Position numbers and translations under genes: made by a program
Notes under the pieces: model-generated
Told to the model about the DNA's origin: nothing
The model's database searches: none
The model's input: the letters and a program-made list of their open reading frames with translations, nothing else
Shown here: piece by piece, positions 9,238-18,608 of the stretch
Position numbering within the stretch: the first letter of the stretch is position 1
Layout: every line of letters begins with the position of its first letter
Assembly: GCA_964638155.1 (NCBI GenBank)
Contig: CAZWYI010000011.1
Coordinates: forward strand, 1 to 64,000
Direction of reading: 5' to 3'
Origin: CAYZTD01 sp964638155
Lineage (GTDB): Archaea; Thermoplasmatota; E2; DHVEG-1
DNA length: 64,000 bases

Positions 9238-9262
9238 TTAACCATCTTTTGTGGAAGGTTAA
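9238..9262 (-). promoter_or_regulatory. Leader hairpin/inverted repeat before the cold-shock gene
   Basis: On the minus strand TTAACCTTC and GATGGTTAA flank the 7-base loop CACAAAA. They pair as six base pairs, one mismatch, then two pairs. The repeat ends 12 bases before the csp ATG and immediately precedes the GAAGGT ribosome site. It could be an RNA thermo-element or a protein operator: the TTAACC/GGTTAA arms resemble the TTAAC/GTTAA half-sites found upstream of exported-protein genes here. Confidence 0.4.
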
Positions 9263-9456
9263 TTTTTTAAAAGAATAAAAAAACAAAAATTTTAAATCAA
9301 AATTTTTTTTGACAAAATTTTTCTTCCTATCCTTATTTTAACTAATTGGCCATATATTCATAACTTATATATTTTTGTGTTGAGTAAACATAATTTTGTA
9401 TTGATTATTTAAAATATACAAAAGAGTTTAAATAACAATAAAGTTTAGAAATTTTT

Positions 9457-10488
9457 ATGACAGTTAATTATGAATTTGGATCAGATAATCATTCCGGTAT
9501 CCATCCAGAAATAATGAAGGAAATAGAATCTATAAATAAAGACTATTTTGTTGCATATGGAGAAGATAGATATACAGAAAAAACTAAGGAAAGAATAAAG
9601 GAACACTTTGGAAAAGATATTGATATATATTTTGTATGCAATGGAACTGCTGCAAATATTTTAGGTTTAAAAACAATAACTGAATCTTTTAACTCCATTT
9701 TTTGTGCATATAATGCACATTTAAATGTTCATGAATGTTGCGGCCCTGAAAAATTTATAGGTTGTAAAATTGAAACAATTAAAACAAATGATGCAAAACT
9801 AACTGTAGAATTATTAGAACCTAGAATTGTTGGTTTCAATGATCCACATATGGCTCAGCCAAAGGTTGTTTCAATAACTCAAGCATCTGAATATGGAACT
9901 GTGTATACTCCAAATGAGATAAAAAAAATTGCAGATTTTGCTCACAAAAACAATATGTTTCTACATATGGATGGAGCAAGGCTTTGTAATGCTGCTGCGT
10001 TTTTAGATGTTTCACTTGCTGATATTACAAAAAATGTAGGTGTAGATGTTCTTTCTTTTGGAGGGGCAAAAAATGGTATGATGTTTGGTGATGCAGTTAT
10101 ATTTTTTGATAAAAATCTTTCAAAAAACTTTGAATTTATTAGAAAACAAGGAATGCAACTAACTTCAAAAATGCGTTATATTTCTGCTCAATTTAACGCC
10201 TTTTTCACAGAGGATCTGTTTCTTAGAAATGCCAAGCATGCAAATAGTATGGCTCAACTTTTATATGAAGAAATAAAAGATATTCCTAAACTAGAAATAA
10301 CTCAAAAGGTTCAAGCAAATGCTATATTTGCAAAATTTAACAAAAAATATAACAAAGATTTGTTAAAAGAATATTTTTTCCATGTTTTTGATGAGCATAC
10401 TAATGAAGTAAGATGGATGTGTTCTTTTAATACAACAAAAAATGATATTTTAAAATTTTCAAAAACAATAAAGAAAATAATTAGGTAA
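9457..10488 (+). CDS. ltaE: Low-specificity L-threonine aldolase-like PLP enzyme
   Basis: PLP-dependent aldolase that would split threonine or allo-threonine into glycine and acetaldehyde. The 343-residue protein has the fold-type I threonine aldolase layout: SDNHSG near the N-terminus, CNGTAANI around 61-68, HMDGARL with the cofactor-binding Asp172, and the PLP-binding Lys205 in FGGAKNG. Substrate preference cannot be read from sequence. It is transcribed alone, with an AT-rich divergent promoter region (9226-9456, no gene) before it and no clear Shine-Dalgarno. Confidence 0.92.
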   Translation: MTVNYEFGSDNHSGIHPEIMKEIESINKDYFVAYGEDRYTEKTKERIKEHFGKDIDIYFVCNGTAANILGLKTITESFNSIFCAYNAHLNVHECCGPEKFIGCKIETIKTNDAKLTVELLEPRIVGFNDPHMAQPKVVSITQASEYGTVYTPNEIKKIADFAHKNNMFLHMDGARLCNAAAFLDVSLADITKNVGVDVLSFGGAKNGMMFGDAVIFFDKNLSKNFEFIRKQGMQLTSKMRYISAQFNAFFTEDLFLRNAKHANSMAQLLYEEIKDIPKLEITQKVQANAIFAKFNKKYNKDLLKEYFFHVFDEHTNEVRWMCSFNTTKNDILKFSKTIKKIIR

Positions 10489-10499
10489 AAATATATTTT

Positions 10500-12374
10500 T
10501 TACCCGTATTTTCTTAAATTAATAGTTTTACTAATTGTTTCATCATCAGAGAGATATGCATCTACTCTCAGATTATATTTACCCTTTGAATTTTCAGACC
10601 ATAACCATTCATAGGGTTCTTGTTCAACTGTTGATTTCAAAGAATCATCCACATAAAATTCCACTTTTTCTATATATGTTGAACCAGGGTCTATATCTGT
10701 TTCAACTTTTATATTCCCAAAGATTATTGTGTTTCTAATTCTAAAAATTGCCTTGTTATTTATGTATAAAAAGTTTTCAGCAGGTTTTGTAATCTCTAAT
10801 TTTTTATCATCTTCTTCAGTTACTGCTACAAAGTCAATGGAATCATATCTATCTTTAGAAAATATATCAACTGTTTTATCCCAGTGTTCATGTACACCAA
10901 GACTATATTCAAGATATTCTCCATCACCTTCTGGATCATATTTATTTGGAATCGGCTCAGCAGCTTGATGCAGATAGTTCTGACTTCCTTCAATTGGATT
11001 TGTTCCTTCTGTATGCAAGAAATCATACATCACTGAATCTATTGCCACTGGGTCTTGTGAGAAAAATAGGCTGTTTGTCCAGTCATTGTTAAATGGCTCC
11101 ATTTCAAACTTTCCTATTGTTGAGTGATCGATTTTTGTAGCATAGGTTGCATCTCCTAAAAATAACAGTGTTTTCCCACCTATATCTTTATGTGAAAGAA
11201 GGTCAACTTGTGGTGCAGCATTCCCCATGATAAGACCTGATTCATGGTATGGATGTATTGGTGCAACAACTTCTATCCAGGTACCAAAAAAGTTTTTACC
11301 TGATAATGTAACACCATTTTGAATAGGATGTCGTTTCATTATAGGCATATTTATCAGATACTCTGCCTCTACCACACATTTTGGTAAGGTTCTATATTCA
11401 CAGTCAAATTCTGAGAAATATACTTTTTCTTCGCTTGGTTCAGCCTGTGTTCTACCATTTAATCTCCCTTTGGAATCTACAAAGTCAACATCTGGAAACT
11501 CTGGTTCTAAATTTAAACTAGGATAAGTTTTGTAATAAACTCTATTGTAAAACCAATTAGCCATAGGTCTTGATGCATCATATATTGTAATATCACTTTG
11601 TTTTACTCCAACTACATCAATTAATTGATGTAAAAGTGCTTTTACAACATATGGATTAGCATCTCTTTCATTGTCAACTCTAATATAGCTGAGAGCTTGC
11701 CAGCAGTTGTTTAAGTTTACTTTTATAGCTATTTTTTCTCCAGGTTGATAAGAGATATCTCCTTTGCCATTTTTATCATTAAAATACTTAAAAAGTACAT
11801 CCCAGGCTTTGTTAGTATCTGTTTCACCTGCAAGATTTTCTATTCCTTTTTCCATCATTTGATCTAAAACTTCTTGGTTGTTATTTTCTTCATACCACCA
11901 AAAACCTGTTAAATCTTTTTCTGTAGCATCTGTATCCCATACCCATGCAACTCTACCAGGGTTTGCACCAGTAGGCACACCTATTGGTTCGTTTGGTTCT
12001 GGTTCCCATGGTTGTATTTCCTCTTTTTGGTTTACAAAGTTTACTGCATATACATTACTTGAAACTGAGAAAACTAATACAAATACTACTCCAAATACTG
12101 GTAATAAGGCAGCTGTTTTTGTTTTAACACGATTTATCCAAAATCCAAGTCCAAGGGCAAGTGAACCCCATAATATAGACCAAAATACAATATAGCCTGT
12201 AGCAATAGAAATAGACATCTGCTGACAGGGGTATCTAATTCTATCTGGTTTTGGAACAACTCTAACTAGAAACCAAATGATACATATTATACCAGTTATA
12301 TGAAAAAGTATTCCTTTTGTATTCATTATTTTGTGTAAAATTTTTTTCTTTAAACTGTGTTTACATTTTTTCAT
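10500..12374 (-). CDS. Membrane-anchored DUF362 protein with C-terminal Ig-like domain
   Basis: A 624-residue protein with three hydrophobic segments near the N-terminus (about residues 22-40, 55-78 and 88-110). A large extracytoplasmic domain follows that matches the DUF362 pattern in my reading (VKVNLNN, ITIYDASRP, MKRHPIQNGVTLSGKNFFGTW). The C-terminus is an Ig-like beta domain (IEKVEFYVDDSLKSTVEQEP) of the kind common in archaeal surface proteins. DUF362 function is not established. The ATG has a GGTGGGAG ribosome site, with the inverted repeat at 12390-12403 directly upstream. No transport motif is visible. Confidence 0.8.
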   Translation of the reverse strand: MKKCKHSLKKKILHKIMNTKGILFHITGIICIIWFLVRVVPKPDRIRYPCQQMSISIATGYIVFWSILWGSLALGLGFWINRVKTKTAALLPVFGVVFVLVFSVSSNVYAVNFVNQKEEIQPWEPEPNEPIGVPTGANPGRVAWVWDTDATEKDLTGFWWYEENNNQEVLDQMMEKGIENLAGETDTNKAWDVLFKYFNDKNGKGDISYQPGEKIAIKVNLNNCWQALSYIRVDNERDANPYVVKALLHQLIDVVGVKQSDITIYDASRPMANWFYNRVYYKTYPSLNLEPEFPDVDFVDSKGRLNGRTQAEPSEEKVYFSEFDCEYRTLPKCVVEAEYLINMPIMKRHPIQNGVTLSGKNFFGTWIEVVAPIHPYHESGLIMGNAAPQVDLLSHKDIGGKTLLFLGDATYATKIDHSTIGKFEMEPFNNDWTNSLFFSQDPVAIDSVMYDFLHTEGTNPIEGSQNYLHQAAEPIPNKYDPEGDGEYLEYSLGVHEHWDKTVDIFSKDRYDSIDFVAVTEEDDKKLEITKPAENFLYINNKAIFRIRNTIIFGNIKVETDIDPGSTYIEKVEFYVDDSLKSTVEQEPYEWLWSENSKGKYNLRVDAYLSDDETISKTINLRKYG

Positions 12375-12389
12375 TTATCTCCCACCAGG

Positions 12390-12403
12390 TTAACAATAGT
12401 TAA
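12390..12403. promoter_or_regulatory. Inverted repeat TTAAC-N4-GTTAA, candidate operator
   Basis: TTAACAATAGTTAA has perfect 5-base arms and ends 15 bases before the ATG of the DUF362 gene, just ahead of the Shine-Dalgarno. A TATA-like TTTATAATG lies about 10 bases further upstream on the minus strand. The placement is almost the same as for the repeat at 5598-5611. Confidence 0.5.
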
Positions 12404-12427
12404 TCAATTATGACATTATAAAATTTT

Positions 12428-13762
12428 CTAAGGATTTGTAAATTTTTTAGAATATGAATCAATGTCAAATTTTCTTTTTAAGCCATTTTCATTCATGTAT
12501 CTAATTTTACCAAAAATTTTTCTTTCTTTCCATGCTCTGTCATGTTTGCCAAAACACCATGCAACACCGGTATAACTATTTGGATCTCTGCCATCTAATT
12601 CATACTTATTATTCAAATAAATTGCTATATCAAAAGCATCTCTTGGTTTTTTTGTCCATTCTATTATTTTTTTACCCCAGTACATTCTCATATATCCATG
12701 CATTTTACCAGTTTTAACCATCTCTTTTTGTGCTGCATTCCAATATAAATCATGGGTTTTTGCTTTTTCGAATCCTTCTAAATTATAGATATATTCTCTT
12801 TTATCTTTTTCATGAATTTTTAGTGTTTTTTTAGCCCAATTGGGAATTCCATCAAATGAATCATAGTTTTTATTATAGAAAACAAAATTCATGGATAGTT
12901 CTCTTCTAACAATTAATTCCTCTAAAAAATCTTTTTTTGAGGGATTTTCAAGAGACATTATTTTTTCTGCAATATAAACAGGTGAAATCTGGCCGAAATG
13001 AAGATAAGGACTCATATTTGAAACAAAATTTTGATTAGGATCATTTCTTTTTTCTGGATAATCATCTAATTTTTCTCTAATAAATAAATTAAAAAGTTTA
13101 ATTGCTTGATTAGATCCTCCTTTAAAACTTTCAACTGGTTTTACTGATTTATCTATTTTTTTAAGAGATATATCTTTAAACCTTAAGCAATTAAAATCAT
13201 CTTTTAGAAATTCTCCTTTGTATTTTTCTTTTTTTACAGGGTTTAAAAATTTGTCAATATTTTTGTTTATTTTATTTCTAATAGTATAGGCAGCATACTC
13301 TTCTTTTTTTGATGCAACCTCTACTGGTACTACGACATCACTTTCGACTTGAACCACAGGGCATTTAACCTTTTCTGAAACAATTTTTCTCCATTTCCTT
13401 TGAATTTTCAAATAACCTCTATCGACAACAATAATACAAGCATTCTTTGAAATATCTATTATACCTTTTTCAGGAGAAAATTCTTTTAAAACAAATTTTA
13501 TTCCACGTTTTTCTATTTTATTTTTAACTTCTTTTAAACCTTCAAACATAAACTGATAATGTCTTAAATTTGCATCAGGAAAATTTGAGGTTAACCCAAA
13601 ATATACAATTAAAGGTTTATTATGTTTATTTGATAAAAAAACTGCATATTCCAATGCATGATTATAACTTACCCTCTGAGATTGCTGCATCCAGTAAATA
13701 ATATAATCATTTTTTAGAAATTTTTTATCATTAAGATATTTAATTCTTTCTTTTTTTATCAT
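12428..13762 (-). CDS. phr: Class II CPD photolyase
   Basis: Uses blue light and FAD to split cyclobutane pyrimidine dimers. The 444-residue protein has class II features: YWMQQSQRVSYNHAL near the N-terminus (photolyase alpha/beta domain), WNAAQKEMV, GYMRMYWGKKI and DGRDPNSYTGVAWCFGKHD in the FAD/DNA-binding C-terminal half. It is the last gene of a compact four-gene repair operon, 8 bases after the PPOX-like gene, with its own AGGAGA ribosome site. It implies that the organism or its ancestors met daylight. Confidence 0.95.
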   Translation of the reverse strand: MIKKERIKYLNDKKFLKNDYIIYWMQQSQRVSYNHALEYAVFLSNKHNKPLIVYFGLTSNFPDANLRHYQFMFEGLKEVKNKIEKRGIKFVLKEFSPEKGIIDISKNACIIVVDRGYLKIQRKWRKIVSEKVKCPVVQVESDVVVPVEVASKKEEYAAYTIRNKINKNIDKFLNPVKKEKYKGEFLKDDFNCLRFKDISLKKIDKSVKPVESFKGGSNQAIKLFNLFIREKLDDYPEKRNDPNQNFVSNMSPYLHFGQISPVYIAEKIMSLENPSKKDFLEELIVRRELSMNFVFYNKNYDSFDGIPNWAKKTLKIHEKDKREYIYNLEGFEKAKTHDLYWNAAQKEMVKTGKMHGYMRMYWGKKIIEWTKKPRDAFDIAIYLNNKYELDGRDPNSYTGVAWCFGKHDRAWKERKIFGKIRYMNENGLKRKFDIDSYSKKFTNP

Positions 13763-13770
13763 TTTTTCTC

Positions 13771-14202
13771 CTATAAACTTAAAACATTTACATTTTGAAA
13801 GCTATCAACCAATGTATAATTTTCAATTAGAATTTCAATCATAACGGTATCTTTTGATAAAACAAAACTTTTAAGATAAGGATGTTTTTTTAAAAAATCC
13901 TTTACAATTTTTTTGTCATATATTTCATTTGCTTTTCCTGTAGCAGTTACAACCTTAGCTTTTTTTATATCCTGTGGCGTATTTCCTCTATTATCAACTA
14001 GAAGTGAAATCATTGAATTTTCATTTAAATTACTATATTTTCTAGTTTTTTTAGATGTTGGAAAATATATTTTTTTAAGATCGTCTTTAGCAAAAAAAGC
14101 AACTAAATTAGTATAAGGAACATTTTTTTCTTCTGTAGCTATTACTGCAAACCTCTGATTTTTTAGTAAATCTTTTATTTTTTCTTTGTGAATTTCTAAC
14201 AT
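13771..14202 (-). CDS. Pyridoxamine 5'-phosphate oxidase-like FMN-binding protein
   Basis: A 143-residue split-barrel flavoprotein of the PPOX-like superfamily. The N-terminus (LLKNQRFAVIATEEKNVPYTNLVAF) and the strand YFPTSKKTRKYSNLNEN match that group, which includes many FMN- or F420-binding proteins. The exact reaction is unknown. It lies 4 bases after uvsE and 8 before phr, so it is within the UV-repair operon; supplying or protecting flavin for photolyase is a possibility I cannot support further. Confidence 0.75.
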   Translation of the reverse strand: MLEIHKEKIKDLLKNQRFAVIATEEKNVPYTNLVAFFAKDDLKKIYFPTSKKTRKYSNLNENSMISLLVDNRGNTPQDIKKAKVVTATGKANEIYDKKIVKDFLKKHPYLKSFVLSKDTVMIEILIENYTLVDSFQNVNVLSL

Positions 14203-14206
14203 TAAT

Positions 14207-15100
14207 TCAACTCAAAAATCTATTATCATAGTTAGCTATAGCTTTTGCTTTCATGGCACTTTTTTCTTTATCTTTTATTTCAAGCATTATATCAATATCA
14301 TATGGCTCTGATTTTTTTAAAAAATCTTTAAAATCTTTTATATTTATTGTTTCAGCATGACTTCCAGATCTAAAACCAGGTTTTTGAGAACTATAATCAA
14401 CCATAGGAATACCATCAATTTTTTTCCATGTTTTATATTGTTTTTCTAAGGAATCATTTATTTTCTCATTGTTATTTAGAACACTATGATGAAGAACATC
14501 AAATAATATCGGAATTTTTATTTTGTCATATAAAAACATACAATCTTTAAAAGAAAATATTCTATCATCATTTTCAATTACCAATCTTTTCTTTATTTTT
14601 TCATCTAATTTTTTATATTTTTCTGAAAAACGATTCAAGCTTTCTTTTTTATTTCCATAAGCTCCACCGATGTGCAGTTGTATTTTTGCTTTTTTATCAA
14701 GTCTCATCAAATCAAGAACATCTGCATGATACATTAATTCATTAATACTTCTCTCAACTACATCTTTACTTTTTGAATTTAAAACAATAAACTGATCAGG
14801 ATGCATAGATATTCTTAGATTATTTTCTTTTATTATTTCTCCAACCTCTTTAAATTTATTTTTAAAATATTTTTGCCATTCAAATGTACATATAGGATGA
14901 GATGCAAACGGCACTAAATCAGAAGTTATTCTAAAAAAAAGTAGATTTTTTTTAACATTGAAATTTAGCATTTTTATGAGGCAATTTAAATTGTTTTCAA
15001 CTGTTTCAATTAATCTTTCTTCTGAATAGGATTTTAATCTAAAAGTTTTATTTCCTTTGCAATCAATAGTCCAATTTATACACGGGTAACCGATTTTCAT
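14207..15100 (-). CDS. uvsE: UV damage endonuclease UvsE/UVDE
   Basis: Metal-dependent TIM-barrel endonuclease that nicks DNA 5' to UV photoproducts and starts a light-independent excision route. The 297-residue protein has the family start MKIGYPCINWT, then LRISMHPDQFIVLNS, QLHIGGAYGNK, RLVIENDD and LFDVLHHS with metal-ligand His, Asp and Glu residues. The ATG at 15100 overlaps the stop of the upstream gene (ATGA), so translation is coupled. Two codons upstream is an in-frame TTG that I reject. Confidence 0.94.
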   Translation of the reverse strand: MKIGYPCINWTIDCKGNKTFRLKSYSEERLIETVENNLNCLIKMLNFNVKKNLLFFRITSDLVPFASHPICTFEWQKYFKNKFKEVGEIIKENNLRISMHPDQFIVLNSKSKDVVERSINELMYHADVLDLMRLDKKAKIQLHIGGAYGNKKESLNRFSEKYKKLDEKIKKRLVIENDDRIFSFKDCMFLYDKIKIPILFDVLHHSVLNNNEKINDSLEKQYKTWKKIDGIPMVDYSSQKPGFRSGSHAETINIKDFKDFLKKSEPYDIDIMLEIKDKEKSAMKAKAIANYDNRFLS

Positions 15101-16074
15101 TTCCAAAAATCCCTTGCTTTACAGAGATTTATATCTTCAACGTCCATAAGATCCTCAGGATAAGGAGAAAAAAAGGTTTGATTTTTTAAATAGTCCTGAT
15201 CAAATCGTATTATCCAAGATTTCATAATTGTTGTAGGTACACTTAAACCAATATGTCCATCTTTGAATTGTTCTAATAATTTTTTAAACATTTCTTTTTC
15301 TTCAGGTTTTAGATTCTCTGAGATATATCCAAAGGCATGATTTAAAACATTTATATTTGAATTACACTTTGGTGATTTTGAAAAAGCTAACTTTAGATGT
15401 TTTTCATAATCTTTATAAATTTTTTCTATCGGATCATCATTTTTTGCAACAATTCGTCCAAGTTCTTTTAGTTCTTTTTGGCTATACGACATTATTAAAA
15501 ACTTATTTTTTGTATAAAAATCTATCAAATTATTTATTGTTTTTTCTTTCTTTATCTTTCTAAACATTGAAAAAACAAATATTTTTTTCAAAAAATGTTC
15601 TTTTATAACTCTATTTCTTAATCTATCCTCAGTTTCTACAGCATAAAAAGGATATTTATCTGCTACAGCACCACCAAAAAAACCTTTATCTCGTCTGATT
15701 GGAGCTGACTTTTTTTCAGTTGGATAAATTTTTACATCTTTTATCCCACAGGAGGGAGATTTTGATTTTAAAATTGCCCCATCTATTTTTAAATTATTCA
15801 AATAATTATTTGTAAAATCTATCATATCCCGTGTTACATCTTTTTTTGTTTCAGGTTGGATTAAATTTAATTTATTATTTTTTTCCACAATTCTTATTGG
15901 ATTTCGTGGAACACCTAGTCCAATTTCTACTTCTGCACAAACAGGTATAAAATCTACAAAATTTTTTAGTTTTTTTATAAAATCTGAACTAATTATTTGA
16001 CCATTATATCTACAATTATCAAATTCTATGCATTTACTTAAAAGAACCCTTGGTTTTTCAAATTTATTATCCAT
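15097..16074 (-). CDS. DUF523-DUF1722 (TudS-YbgA-like) fusion protein
   Basis: A 325-residue two-domain protein. The N-terminal DUF523 part has the Cys motifs LLSKCIEFDNCRYNG and SPSCG; DUF523 includes the iron-sulfur enzyme TudS that removes sulfur from thiouracil. The C-terminal DUF1722 part (LIDFYTKNKFLIMSYS...) is the YbgA domain, which in Escherichia coli is encoded next to phrB. Here it leads an operon with uvsE, a PPOX-like gene and phr, which strengthens the photolesion link. Function in repair is unproven. Confidence 0.88.
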   Translation of the reverse strand: MDNKFEKPRVLLSKCIEFDNCRYNGQIISSDFIKKLKNFVDFIPVCAEVEIGLGVPRNPIRIVEKNNKLNLIQPETKKDVTRDMIDFTNNYLNNLKIDGAILKSKSPSCGIKDVKIYPTEKKSAPIRRDKGFFGGAVADKYPFYAVETEDRLRNRVIKEHFLKKIFVFSMFRKIKKEKTINNLIDFYTKNKFLIMSYSQKELKELGRIVAKNDDPIEKIYKDYEKHLKLAFSKSPKCNSNINVLNHAFGYISENLKPEEKEMFKKLLEQFKDGHIGLSVPTTIMKSWIIRFDQDYLKNQTFFSPYPEDLMDVEDINLCKARDFWK

Positions 16075-16143
16075 TAATATACACGTCTCTAACTAAATGA
16101 AATAAGCAATAGATAAATATTGACTAGTATAAGTTTATCCTCA

Positions 16144-17184
16144 CTACAAACCAATCATATGAAAAAACCAGGATTCTATAAAATTTTTGACAAAAATTGG
16201 AATAAAACCAGAATAGAAAAAGTTTCTAAATACTAAAATTCCTTTTTTTGAACCAAGACTAATAAACAATGGGCCTTTAATTTTTTTATATTCTTTGAGA
16301 GGTTTATTTTGTAAAATATTTTTAATATTTTTAGAAATAACTTTTGCGTGACGCTCAGAATTTTGAGCTGTTTTTTCTTCAGTTATATCTGTAATATCTC
16401 CACCAACAAAAATATTATTGTATCCTTTTAACCGAAGATTTTTATCTATCTTCAGACAACCCTTCTTAGAAAGAACATTATCATCAAAATCTTTCATAAA
16501 AGAAGAATCGCATTTTACTCCTGCACACCATATACAGATATTTGCATCTATTTTTCTTTTTTTATTGGTAATAAAAATGTTATTTTTGTTTTCAACTACC
16601 TTTTCATTAAAAATGATTTCTACATTTTTTTCTTTAAAAAAATCTTCTGCTATTTTTGAAGCTTTTTTAGGATTTCTTTCGATCAATCGATCTTTTGAAT
16701 GTACAATTACTAATCTCTTTTCTGGAAATCTTGTGGAAATTTCGCCAGCTACTTCTACACCGATTAAACCGCCGCCTACAATTAAAATCTTTTCAGATTT
16801 TTTAATTTTTTTAACAGTTTTTTTACATTTTTCAAATTCTGATACAATAAAAACATTTTTTTTATTTTTTAAAAAAATTGGATAATTTATTCCAGAGGAA
16901 ATTACAAGATAATCAAAAAAATATTCGTTTTTTTTGGTTTGAATTTTTTTTTGTGAAATGCTAATAACTTCTTCATGAATAATTTCTATTTTTTCTAAAA
17001 ATTTATTATACTTTGCTGTTATCTTTTTACTATGGTCTTTATTTGATATTAGCTTAGGGAGACTGGGGCGGTATTCAAAATAAGTCTTCTTATCTATTAA
17101 ACTAATATTTATATCATTAATCTCTCCAAGTTTTTGTGCAATACTTGCTCCACAAAAACCTCCGCCTACGATAATTAAATTCAT
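16144..17184 (-). CDS. NDH-2-like FAD-dependent NAD(P)H dehydrogenase
   Basis: A 346-residue flavoprotein with two dinucleotide folds: FAD motif IVGGGFCGASIA near the N-terminus and NAD(P)H motif LIVGGGLIGVEVA around residue 136, followed by VGGDITD for the second FAD contact. This is the layout of type II NADH dehydrogenases and related FSP1/AIF-like enzymes. The C-terminal segment (VFRNFFYSGFIPIFVKNFIESWFF) could hold the protein at the membrane. It lies 69 bases upstream of the UV-repair operon on the same strand; co-transcription is possible. Quinone use is not shown. Confidence 0.82.
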   Translation of the reverse strand: MNLIIVGGGFCGASIAQKLGEINDINISLIDKKTYFEYRPSLPKLISNKDHSKKITAKYNKFLEKIEIIHEEVISISQKKIQTKKNEYFFDYLVISSGINYPIFLKNKKNVFIVSEFEKCKKTVKKIKKSEKILIVGGGLIGVEVAGEISTRFPEKRLVIVHSKDRLIERNPKKASKIAEDFFKEKNVEIIFNEKVVENKNNIFITNKKRKIDANICIWCAGVKCDSSFMKDFDDNVLSKKGCLKIDKNLRLKGYNNIFVGGDITDITEEKTAQNSERHAKVISKNIKNILQNKPLKEYKKIKGPLFISLGSKKGILVFRNFFYSGFIPIFVKNFIESWFFHMIGL

Positions 17185-17304
17185 CTTTTCATATCTTAAA
17201 ACAAAATCTATCTTAATAAATTGTTGAATTTATAATAAATTCTTATGATAAGAATATTTTTATAGTTACGTGATATATATTAATTAACGATATTGGGGTT
17301 TTTA

Positions 17305-18543
17305 ATGAAAAAACTAAAACTTATACTAGTTACTCTCATAATAATAAACATTATTTTTGCATCAATTATTTTCATTGATATACAATTCTTTGAAAGCCCA
17401 GATATCGAAATGAAAGTTGATATTCTCAATGTAAACTCAGAAGAAATTATAATTGGTACAAATATCGAGATAAATAATCCAAATAATTTTGATATAATAG
17501 TATCAAACCTAGATGTAGAAAGTAGGACTGATGATGATAAAAAAATTGGAGAGATATCAATTGAAGGAGGAAATGTATTATCAAACAGTAAAAAAACGTT
17601 TAAATCAATTGATAATTTAAGTTTTAAAAGCAATAAATTCAAGGTTTTAAAAAATACGGTTAATACAAAAATTGGAGTTAAAATCCTTGGAATAATTCAA
17701 AAAACTATACCCTTAAAAATAACTGTTATAACTTCTATGGATGAACTTTTCAATAAATTAGAACAGCCGGATATAGAAGTTCAAACTACTTTTGATGAGT
17801 TAACAATTAATGGAATAAATTTCAGCACCTCTGTTAAGTTATATAATCCAACTGGTTTTGAGTTTAAAATTGATAATCTCTTGCTTGATATTATAACCGA
17901 TCAAAACAAAAATGTAGGTCAAATTGAAGTAAAAGGAGATGTGATAAAACCAGAAAGTGGAGAGATATTTACATCGAGAGGAAATATAAGATATGAAGCA
18001 CTCGATGCTAAAAAACTTTATATGAATGTCAAGGGAGTAGCCGGTGTAAAAATAGCAGGAGTGACCCAAGAAATTTCTTTTTCTGCAGATTCCTCTTTTG
18101 ATATTCCAGATATCAAAGATTTTATTTTTGATAATAAAACAATTGATTTTGGCTTACCTATCCAATTAAGATTCACATTAAGAGGTATTCTTGGAACAGT
18201 GGGTTTTAGCATATATAATCCAAGCAGCATCCCAATAACAGCTAAAAATATTTTTTGTAATATTTATAGATTAGATGGAGAAAACGAAACTTTATTAGGA
18301 AAAGAAGAAATGAAACCATGTGAAATCGGTCCAAAAGACAAAATATGTTTAAAAACAGAAGTATTAATCCCATACAGAACTTTTTTATTCTCCAGATCAG
18401 GTAAAATTTTACCAGATTGGATTATTCTAAGAATTACTGCAGATTTTGCAATTAATGGAACAAGACAAGCCTTTCCAATATCGCTAAATGGATATGTAGA
18501 TCCTCATCTTTTAAAAAATATGGAATTTGAATTTCAGGAATAA
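17305..18543 (+). CDS. LEA14/WHy-repeat membrane-anchored protein
   Basis: A 412-residue protein with one N-terminal membrane anchor (about residues 2-24) and an exported body built of three beta-rich repeats of the LEA14/WHy type. Each contains a phrase such as NIEINNPNNFDI, SVKLYNPTGFEF or GFSIYNPSSIPI. Such domains occur in desiccation-linked proteins but also in many archaeal envelope proteins without known role. I start at the ATG after GGGGTTTTTA; an upstream TTG overlaps that ribosome site. It is monocistronic, converging with the ABC transporter operon. Confidence 0.8.
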   Translation: MKKLKLILVTLIIINIIFASIIFIDIQFFESPDIEMKVDILNVNSEEIIIGTNIEINNPNNFDIIVSNLDVESRTDDDKKIGEISIEGGNVLSNSKKTFKSIDNLSFKSNKFKVLKNTVNTKIGVKILGIIQKTIPLKITVITSMDELFNKLEQPDIEVQTTFDELTINGINFSTSVKLYNPTGFEFKIDNLLLDIITDQNKNVGQIEVKGDVIKPESGEIFTSRGNIRYEALDAKKLYMNVKGVAGVKIAGVTQEISFSADSSFDIPDIKDFIFDNKTIDFGLPIQLRFTLRGILGTVGFSIYNPSSIPITAKNIFCNIYRLDGENETLLGKEEMKPCEIGPKDKICLKTEVLIPYRTFLFSRSGKILPDWIILRITADFAINGTRQAFPISLNGYVDPHLLKNMEFEFQE

Positions 18544-18608
18544 TAATTACGATATCCTTATTATTCAGATTGGTAAAAGAAAGTAATTATAAGAAAGATA
18601 GAAAAAAA

